This document shows, in pieces, positions 25,852-32,314 of a stretch of DNA of 64,000 nucleotides. The notes beneath the pieces are model-generated. The model worked only from the letters and a program-made list of their open reading frames with translations. It searched no databases and had not been told where the DNA came from. Position 1 is the first letter of the stretch; each line of letters opens with the position of its first letter. The DNA lies in contig CAVORW010000005.1 in assembly GCA_963698715.1 (NCBI GenBank), forward strand, positions 62,001 to 126,000, written 5' to 3'. This DNA comes from CAWHJB01 sp963698715 (GTDB taxonomy: Bacteria; Chloroflexota; Anaerolineae; Anaerolineales; UBA4823). The translations under genes and the position numbers were made by a program.

Positions 25852-27090
25852 TCAGGCATATTTCCGGATGACCAAGACCGCATTATGCCCACCAAACCCG
25901 AAGGCATTGCTCAAAGCAACCTCGACAGGTATATGGCGAGCCTCATTTGGGACAATATCCAGATCACATTCCGGATCAGGCTCCTGGTAATGGATCGTGG
26001 GAGGAACAATATCTTCGCGCACCGCCTGAACACAGAAAATGGCTTCCAAGGCTCCCGTAGCACCCATCATATGTCCGGTCATTGATTTTGTTGACGATAC
26101 GGGTATATTATACGCCAAATCACCGAAAGCCGCTTTAATCGCCCGCGTTTCGGCAAGATCATTCAACGGAGTAGCTGTGCCGTGGGCGTTGATGTAGCTG
26201 ATATCTTCTGGATTTACGTTGGCTGCTTTCATCGCCAGGCGCATTGCCTGAGCGCCTCCAAGGCCATCTTCGGACGGCGCAGTTATATGGAACGCATCAG
26301 AGGTAGAAGCGTGTCCAGCCAGCTCAGCCAAAATAGTGGCTCCCCTAGCGATAGCGTCCTGCTCCCGCTCTAAAACCAAAACTGCAGCGCCCTCCCCCAT
26401 AACCAAACCATCTCGATTACGGTCAAAAGGTTGGGGTGTCGTATCATATGCATCGTTCTTGCGTGACATTGCGCCAACCCGGTCAAACGCGGCAACACCC
26501 ACCTCTGACACCGTTGCCTCACTGCCGCCTGCAATGGCAACATCCGTAATACCTGTTCGGAGCATCAACCAGGCTATACCAATCCCATCCGCTCCTGAAG
26601 CGCAGGCCGAAGCGATAGATAAACACGGACCCTTAAACCCGAAATCTATACCAATTAAACCTGAAGCGCCATTTGACATCAACATCGGAATTAAGAAGGG
26701 GCTGATGCGCCGAGGGCTATCTTTCAAAAGAGTCTCAATCCCATCCTCAAGCGAGGTTATTCCGCCGATTGCCGATGAAACGATCACTGCTACTCTTCCC
26801 GCCTGTTCTTCAGCGATCTCCAATCCCGCTTGTTTGACCGCTTCTTGGGCCGCAGCCGTAGCGAACTGTTCAAAACGGTCCCTCCGACGGGCTTCACGGG
26901 CCGGCATGTAGTCTTCTGGCTTAAAATGCTTTACCTCAGCCGCAATCTTCACCATAAAATTGCTGGCATCGAACTGGGTGATCAGACCGACCCCTGAGAT
27001 GCCGTTAATTACGTTATTCCAGGATTCCGCCACCGATAACCCAAGGGGATTGACAGTTCCCATTCCTGTTATTACAACTTTGTCGTCCAT
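25852..27090 (-). CDS. fabF: 3-oxoacyl-[acyl-carrier-protein] synthase II
   Basis: The elongating condensing enzyme of type II fatty acid synthesis, 412 residues. It begins MDDKVVITGMGTVNPLG at the ATG at 27090, which has GAGGAGG seven bases upstream; the longer open frame is leader. The Cys-His-His triad lies in SIASACASGADGIG, INAHGTATPLND and SMTGHMMGATGALE, and the C-terminus reads SNAFGFGGHN. It extends acyl-ACP with malonyl-ACP. fabD and fabG lie about 10 kb away on the other strand and no acpP precedes it, so the usual fab cluster is split here. Confidence 0.95.
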   Translation of the reverse strand: MDDKVVITGMGTVNPLGLSVAESWNNVINGISGVGLITQFDASNFMVKIAAEVKHFKPEDYMPAREARRRDRFEQFATAAAQEAVKQAGLEIAEEQAGRVAVIVSSAIGGITSLEDGIETLLKDSPRRISPFLIPMLMSNGASGLIGIDFGFKGPCLSIASACASGADGIGIAWLMLRTGITDVAIAGGSEATVSEVGVAAFDRVGAMSRKNDAYDTTPQPFDRNRDGLVMGEGAAVLVLEREQDAIARGATILAELAGHASTSDAFHITAPSEDGLGGAQAMRLAMKAANVNPEDISYINAHGTATPLNDLAETRAIKAAFGDLAYNIPVSSTKSMTGHMMGATGALEAIFCVQAVREDIVPPTIHYQEPDPECDLDIVPNEARHIPVEVALSNAFGFGGHNAVLVIRKYA

Positions 27091-27160
27091 GTTCACCTCC
27101 TCGAAGGTTAACTTCACATCCAGTTCAGGGTTCATCCACTAAGAGGTTTTTTCATTAAAT

Positions 27161-27272
27161 TCTATGCAAACAAAAGAAGGATGTGTGGTGTTCGGTTTGG
27201 GCGGTGCAGCCGCCCAAACCGAACACCACAAAATCTCTTATATCTTAAGTGACTTGCGATAAGACCACTCAG
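27161..27272 (-). repeat. Dispersed palindromic element, copy 2
   Basis: Inverted copy of the element at 16983-17090. The 21-bp arms (27184-27204 and 27210-27230) are identical in sequence to copy 1, with loop TGCAG instead of CTTCA. The flanks are conserved but diverged (CAAGTGACTT-like sequence at 27254-27263; GAAGGATG at 27176-27183). It lies between thrC and fabF, both leftward, and may terminate the thrC message. Confidence 0.8.
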
Positions 27273-27311
27273 CAGCTCGCCTCACGCTTCCATCTTTTAG
27301 AGGATTTGCGT

Positions 27312-28418
27312 TCAGGCTTTAGCCGATTTCAGGCCTGAGCCAGTAAGAACAACCGCAATCGGGTCCGGAGCGTCATCAGCCACCTGCCGGAGCGCGCTCC
27401 AGACGATAGCCGCAGTTGGCTCTACATATAACCCCTGGCGGGAAAGGTAGTCGCGTCCGGCCAGGATTTCTTCCTCATCGACAACGACAAATTGACCCTG
27501 GCTATCTGCTACAATCTGCATGACTGCATCACCGCGTACGGGATTTTTTATCCGCACCCCCTCCGCCAGGGTCTCTCCCTCCGTGACCCAACCATAACCT
27601 GCCATTCCATAGTTGAACACGGCCCAGAGCGGAGCACAAGCTCTGGCTTGTACACCGATCAGGTGCGGAATCTGTTGAATCACACCAGCCGACTGTAAGG
27701 CTTGAAAACCCCGCCCAATAGCAAGCAATAGATTGCCCTGTCCAGCAGGCACTAGAATGGTGGCAGGGGGCGTTTCCATCTGTTCAACCAATTCGTAGGC
27801 GATCGTTGCATAGCCCGCCAATCCTTGCGGAAGGTAAGCGTGACTCGCATATACAGAGCCCTGCTCAGCGGTTCTACGAACTGCATCAGCTGCATTGGAG
27901 CGTGGACCCAGGATTCGGATCACTTCAGCTCCGGCTAGCTCAATTTGAATACGCTTTGGCCCAGCAGCATAATCTGGTATATAAATTCGGGATCTGATTC
28001 CAGCTTTAGCTGCATACGCTGCAAAACTAGCGCCTGCATTGCCAGATGAATCTTCCACCGCCTCGCGCACATTTCGAGCCAACAGGAAGCTTACTAATAC
28101 TGCAGAACCGCGATCTTTATAAGAACCGGTTGGATTCAGCGTTTCGAGCTTGAAAGCGACCATGCGGCCAAATGCATCACCCCAAACCAGGGGGGTGGTA
28201 CCCTCGCCTAAATATACATTAGGGGCGGTATCCGGTAGTTTGAAAGTATGCCTGTAGCGCCATATTCCCTGATCCACCAACCCCATAGGTGAAACCTGAT
28301 CTGGATCGAAGCTGATGGGAGTGGCAAAATCATATACACCGCCGCAAGTTGGGCAGCGGTATGGTACCCCTTCATCCGGAAAGGATTGCTTGCAATTGGT
28401 GCAAATCCATTCACCCAT
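27312..28418 (-). CDS. thrC: Threonine synthase-like PLP enzyme
   Basis: A fold-type II PLP enzyme of 368 residues, probably threonine synthase (O-phosphohomoserine to threonine). An N-terminal zinc ribbon (CTNCKQ and CPTCGG) precedes the catalytic domain, whose PLP lysine lies in NPTGSYKDRG and whose phosphate-binding loop is DSSGNAGASFAAYAAKAG. The frame is open upstream through moaE only because of an apparent frameshift there. I start at the ATG at 28418, which has AAGGAT upstream and matches the usual zinc-ribbon N-terminus. It follows moaDE by seven bases. A threonine synthase-like paralogue with another substrate cannot be excluded. Confidence 0.85.
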   Translation of the reverse strand: MGEWICTNCKQSFPDEGVPYRCPTCGGVYDFATPISFDPDQVSPMGLVDQGIWRYRHTFKLPDTAPNVYLGEGTTPLVWGDAFGRMVAFKLETLNPTGSYKDRGSAVLVSFLLARNVREAVEDSSGNAGASFAAYAAKAGIRSRIYIPDYAAGPKRIQIELAGAEVIRILGPRSNAADAVRRTAEQGSVYASHAYLPQGLAGYATIAYELVEQMETPPATILVPAGQGNLLLAIGRGFQALQSAGVIQQIPHLIGVQARACAPLWAVFNYGMAGYGWVTEGETLAEGVRIKNPVRGDAVMQIVADSQGQFVVVDEEEILAGRDYLSRQGLYVEPTAAIVWSALRQVADDAPDPIAVVLTGSGLKSAKA

Positions 28419-28425
28419 TAAGAAA

Positions 28426-29129
28426 TCAATCCTTGGAATGGGGCTGGTAATGCCCTTCAACCCAGCTGTGCCCATCGGGTCCAACCTCTTTTTCCAGACC
28501 GGCACAATTTCTTTTAATCGGTCAATCCCAAATCGAGCGGCCTCAAAAACGCCGGTATCCCTGTGTGCAGCTGTACAGGCAATCAAGACCGTAGGTGTAC
28601 CAGGATCCAGTCGACCGATGCGCTGAACAATCGCTATCCCTTCCACACTCGACCAACGAGAACGGATTTCCTCTGCAACTTGTTTCATTTTAGCTTCAGC
28701 CATCGGCCTGTAGGCCTCATATTCAAGGTATATTGTCTCGTGGGGGTTTTCCCTGCTTGTTAATCCACGTACCATTCCGGTGAACACGCAAGCAGCTCCG
28801 GTGGTTGGCAGGGTAATTTGAGCAACCAGGTCGTCGAGATCCAGTGCCTCTTCTGTGATCCTGAAAATGGTTGGAAAATCAGATCCACCACTGACCGGTG
28901 GAAACAAGGCTGCCTCGGCGCTTATCGGGATAAGATCATCATCAAACGCAAATTCTTTGTTCAAGGAAACCAAAGCTGAATCAAGCGCCGGTGCCAGACT
29001 GGGATACATTTCGGCCAGCAGAAGTTTCAAGTCCTGGACCCTGGCATCATCGGGGAGCTCAAGGGTGATTGAACTCACCCCGGCTCTTTCTTTTAACGAC
29101 GCAAATAATAATACCTCGATTGAATTCAT
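28426..29129 (-). CDS. MoaD-MoaE fusion (molybdopterin synthase), with apparent one-base frameshift near its end
   Basis: Both molybdopterin synthase subunits in one chain. Residues 1-82 are MoaD, ending in the Gly-Gly (81-82, PPVSGG) that carries the sulfur; the rest is MoaE (FTGMVRGLTSRE, YLEYEAYRPMAEAKM, RIGRLDPGTPTVLI, AAHRDTGVFEAARF). Reading straight on, the end becomes WKKRLDPMG and runs into thrC. Adding one base to the five-T run at 28489-28493 gives WKKEVGPDGHSWVEG, the canonical MoaE ending, and a stop at 28426-28428. So about 234 residues are expected. The start at 29129 lies eight bases after TATAAA, without a ribosome site. Confidence 0.8.
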
Positions 29130-29275
29130 AGGCTCACTTTATAGACATCTTTTGGAACAACGTTGACATCCCGTCGTTCAAAGGGTCAGACAATTCTGAG
29201 GGATTGTGCTTTTCTAGAGCGCATTATTCACCAAATTGTGGAGATATATAATTCCAATGACCTGAGAAATTACGA

Positions 29276-29755
29276 TTATTCGTTGAATATATCACCGCTT
29301 TGTCCGCCATGCTTCTCAACCAGACGGATGTTTTGAATCCGCATTGTTTTTTCGGCTGCCTTAGCCATGTCATAAATCGTCAGGGCAGCCACGGAGACCG
29401 CAGTCAGGGCTTCCATCTCCACACCGGTCTTGCCCACTGTGCGAGCAGTTGCTGTGATTCGCACTCCAGGCAGGTCAGGATCGAGTGTGAGATCGACGAT
29501 CACCTGTGTCAATGGCAGAGGATGGCAAAGTGGGATCAACTCGGAAGTTCGTTTGGCAGCCATGACTCCCGCTAGTTGGGCGATGGTAAGCACATCACCT
29601 TTTTTTAATTCGCCACCCTGGATCAATGCCAGGGTGTCCGAGCGCATGTGCACTTCGCCTTTGGCGACAGCCATCCGTTCGCTATCCGTTTTTTGGCCGA
29701 TATCCACCATGCGGGCACGGCCTGTTTCATCGAGGTGTGAAAGTGGTGAGGTCAT
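29276..29755 (-). CDS. moaC: Cyclic pyranopterin monophosphate synthase
   Basis: MoaC, 159 residues, completes conversion of GTP to cyclic pyranopterin monophosphate with MoaA in molybdenum/tungsten cofactor synthesis. Family marks: MVDIGQKTDSERMAVAKGEV, LIPLCHPLPLT, TVGKTGVEMEALTAVSVAAL and YDMAKA. The catalytic lysines are in GKTGVEMEA and DMAKAAEKTM. The ATG at 29755 lies six bases behind a perfect TATAAT and has no ribosome site, so its mRNA is probably leaderless. moaDE is downstream on the same strand; moaA is not in the window. Confidence 0.95.
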   Translation of the reverse strand: MTSPLSHLDETGRARMVDIGQKTDSERMAVAKGEVHMRSDTLALIQGGELKKGDVLTIAQLAGVMAAKRTSELIPLCHPLPLTQVIVDLTLDPDLPGVRITATARTVGKTGVEMEALTAVSVAALTIYDMAKAAEKTMRIQNIRLVEKHGGQSGDIFNE

Positions 29756-29761
29756 AACCCG

Positions 29762-29767
29762 ATTATA
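29762..29767 (-). promoter_or_regulatory. Extended -10 promoter of moaC
   Basis: On the minus strand the sequence reads AATGCTATAATCGGGTTATG: an extended TGC plus TATAAT, then six bases and the start codon. The -35 region is poor (CTGAAA at 17 bases), as is usual with extended -10 promoters. Confidence 0.6.
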
Positions 29768-29828
29768 GCATTGGCAGATTAAAGTTTCAGACGGGTTAAG
29801 AATTATTTTTCGAGCAGCGTTCGCCCAA

Positions 29829-29863
29829 CACCACCACATTTACACCCATAGCCCAGAGAATCC
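29829..29863. repeat. Half copy of the 36452-type palindromic element
   Basis: CACCACATTTACACCCATAG followed by CCCAGAGAATCCAA closely matches the right arm and right flank of the element at 36486-36520. No matching left arm is seen here, so this is half an element. Confidence 0.55.
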
Positions 29864-29883
29864 AATAGACCCTGCACGGGAGC

Positions 29884-29973
29884 ACTCAAAGTTTGTAGAT
29901 TTGGTGTTCGGTTTGTGCGGCTGGCGCCGCACAAACCGAACACCAAAATAATTTTTCTACAACACTTGAGTAC
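29884..29973. repeat. Dispersed palindromic element with long flanking inverted repeats
   Basis: Core: a perfect 21-bp stem (29900-29920 with 29927-29947, loop CTGGCG) whose arm differs from that of the elements at 17024 and 27184 in only two bases (GGTGTTCGGTTTGTGCGG). Outer flanks are inverted copies too: ACTCAAAGTTTGTAGA (29884-29899) against TCTACAACACTTGAGT (29956-29971). It lies between divergent moaC and ftsY, where a terminator is not needed by either gene. Confidence 0.75.
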
Positions 29974-30014
29974 CCCTCCTGCACCTTGTTCGGACTGACT
30001 GAATGACCCCATGA

Positions 30015-30020
30015 TATAAT
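30015..30020 (+). promoter_or_regulatory. -10 box of ftsY
   Basis: A perfect TATAAT eight bases before the ATG at 30029, implying a leader of only a base or two. No ribosome site and no strong -35 box are visible. Confidence 0.5.
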
Positions 30021-30028
30021 AGCGCGCC

Positions 30029-30940
30029 ATGAGTACCTTTCTTAATAAATGGAAACACGGGCTGGCAAAGACCAGCAGAGCAACTTTCGGCCAAATCGCC
30101 ACCTTCCTGGGGGCGACTCAAATTACCGCTGAGACCTGGGATGAACTGGAAGGTTTACTCGTCCAGGCCGATCTTGGAATTGAAACAACTTTAGAAGTGG
30201 TCCAATCCGTTCAGGACCGGGTGTACACACAAGGCCTGACCCGCTCCAGCCAGTTGTTCGATGCTTTGCAGGCTGAACTACGCGCCAGATTAGACAATCC
30301 GCCTCAGCTTGATTTTTCGACGAAACCCACGATTATTTTAATTGTGGGGGTAAATGGTTCGGGGAAAACAACCAGCATTGCCAAGCTTGGGAAACGTTAT
30401 GCCCAAGAAGGCAAGCGTGTCATACTGGGTGCCGCAGACACCTTCCGCGCCGCAGCCGTAGATCAACTTCAGGTCTGGGCTGACCGGCTGGATCTCCCGG
30501 TTATTGCCGGGCAGCCGGGCGGAGATGCTGGCGCGGTAGCTTACGACTCTGTTCAGGCTGGGATCAGTCGGCACGCCGACATCGTATTGATCGACACTGC
30601 AGGCAGGCTGCATACTCGTTTTAACCTGATGGAAGAGCTCAAGAAGGTTTATCGGGTCGTCGGCAAGGCGATGCCTGGGGCACCTCATGCTGTCTGGCTG
30701 GTGATGGATGCAACCACGGGGCAAAATGCTCTTCAGCAAGCCAGGGCTTTTAAAGAAGCGGTCAATGTGACCGGCATTATCCTGGCAAAACTCGATTCTT
30801 CGGCAAGAGGTGGAATGACCTTTGCCATCCAACGCGAACTCGGTCTGCCGATCCTGTATGCTGGTTTAGGCGAAAAATCCGATGACCTGCAGCCTTTTGA
30901 TCCAGACGCCTTTATTGCCGGGATTATGGGAAACAATTAG
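30029..30940 (+). CDS. ftsY: Signal recognition particle receptor FtsY
   Basis: The SRP-receptor GTPase that brings ribosomes translating membrane proteins to the translocon, 303 residues. It has only the N and G domains; the acidic A domain of proteobacterial FtsY is absent, as in many other phyla. GTPase motifs: GVNGSGKTT (107-115), DTFRAAAVDQL, DTAGRLH, and AKLDSSARGG. The C-terminus GLGEKSDDLQPFDPDAFI is typical. Translation probably starts on a nearly leaderless mRNA. Confidence 0.96.
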   Translation: MSTFLNKWKHGLAKTSRATFGQIATFLGATQITAETWDELEGLLVQADLGIETTLEVVQSVQDRVYTQGLTRSSQLFDALQAELRARLDNPPQLDFSTKPTIILIVGVNGSGKTTSIAKLGKRYAQEGKRVILGAADTFRAAAVDQLQVWADRLDLPVIAGQPGGDAGAVAYDSVQAGISRHADIVLIDTAGRLHTRFNLMEELKKVYRVVGKAMPGAPHAVWLVMDATTGQNALQQARAFKEAVNVTGIILAKLDSSARGGMTFAIQRELGLPILYAGLGEKSDDLQPFDPDAFIAGIMGNN

Positions 30941-31018
30941 GAAGAATTCAAGCCCGCAACTCAGTACACACATGCTGGCCTGAGCAGCTTAATTAGAAAT
31001 AGAATGGAGAAAATTGGA

Positions 31019-32120
31019 ATGCAAGACCTAATCGACCGTTTGCAAGAAAGTGAAGAACAAATCCTAAATCTACTGGTGCGTCTTTGACTTTGCTTCCAAG
31101 GAAGCTGACCTGATAAATATCGAAAAACAGTCTGAAGACCCGGAACTTTGGGATGATTCGGAAAATGCTCAGCGGGTCATGAAGAAACTCTCTAGTTTGA
31201 GAGACGAAGTTGAGAGCTGGCAATCACTTCGCCAGCGCACTCATGATGCCCTTGAACTGGCACGCATGGAAGATGAAAGTCTTCGCTCCGAATTGGAGCG
31301 AGAAGCAACCATCGTGGAGAGTGAGATCACGCGTCGTGAATTCCATGCCATGCTCGCAGGTGAATATGATAAGGGGGATGCTCTGCTGGCGATCCACGCT
31401 GGAGCCGGGGGAACCGATTCGCAAGATTGGGCCGCCATGCTGGAACGCATGTACTTGCGTTGGGCGGAAACTCGCGGTTTCCAGACGGATATTTTGGACA
31501 CTTCAGAAGGTGAAGAAGCTGGGATCAAAAGCGTTACGATTGCCGTAAATGGGCGATATGCATACGGTTATCTGCGCCCAGAAAAAGGTGTCCACCGATT
31601 GGTGCGATTATCGCCGTTTGATGCCTCTCACCGCCGCCATACCTCATTCGTTTTGGTGGAAGTTCTACCCCAGGTTGAGGATGAAACCGCAGTCGAGATC
31701 AACCCGAGTGATTTGCGAATTGACACTTATCGGTCAGCAGGTGCGGGGGGGCAGAATGTTCAAAAGAACGATACTGCCATCCGCATCACACATCTTCCAA
31801 CTGGATTGGTAGTGACCTGTCAGAACGAGCGTTCGCAGGCTCAGAATCGCGAAAATGCCATGCGAGTGCTGCGAGCCCGTCTGCTTGAGATCAAACAACA
31901 GGAACAGGAAGAACAGATTGCCGAGCTTCGCGGTGAATATACCAAGGCTGAATGGGGCAGCCAGATCCGCTCCTATGTGCTGCATCCTTACCAGCTGGTC
32001 AAAGACCACCGCACTGATTATGAATCAGGTAATGTTCAAAGTGTTTTGAACGGCGATTTAGATGAATTTATCGAGACTTATTTGCGGATGCAGGTTGGTG
32101 AGAAAAACCATAAAAACTGA
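31019..32120 (+). CDS. prfB: Peptide chain release factor 2, with programmed +1 frameshift
   Basis: RF2 terminates translation at UGA and UAA. The first 22 codons start at ATG 31019 (GGAG upstream) and end in CTT TGA C at 31082-31088; a +1 slip at CTT resumes with GAC at 31086 and continues to 32120, giving 366 residues. The body has the tripeptide SPF in RLSPFDASHRRH, and the GGQ loop SAGAGGQNVQKND. This is the classic autoregulatory frameshift: low RF2 slows reading of UGA and allows the shift. The usual internal AGGGGG stimulator is degenerate here (TGGTG at the same spacing). Confidence 0.96.
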
Positions 32121-32270
32121 GCCTGCCGGCAAACGCTCAGTAAAACCGGAACCGGCTCAAATAATCTGATTCGTCTATTATGAAACGCCCCGCCAGATTG
32201 ATACATTCCCATTGGCTGAATCAAACGTTGCTCAAATTGAAAGCCATTAATTTCAACTGCTGGTTGGTTG

Positions 32271-32314
32271 CACTGAGCGGTCTGGGCGGTTTTTACCACC
32301 CAGACCGCTCAGTG
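32271..32314. terminator. Large palindrome after prfB
   Basis: A 19-bp stem with one mismatch (32271-32289 with 32296-32314; CACTGAGCGGTCTGGG and complement, loop TTTTTA). It resembles the other big palindromes in arm length and in the GGGCGG next to the loop, but its sequence is different. It can terminate prfB. It lies in an open frame continuous with the next gene, which argues that the gene starts at or after it. Confidence 0.65.

Noticed and set aside
27312..29129. A true MoaD-MoaE-threonine synthase triple-domain enzyme
   Set aside because: One inserted base in a T5 run restores the normal MoaE end and a stop, and threonine synthase then has its own ribosome site and start.
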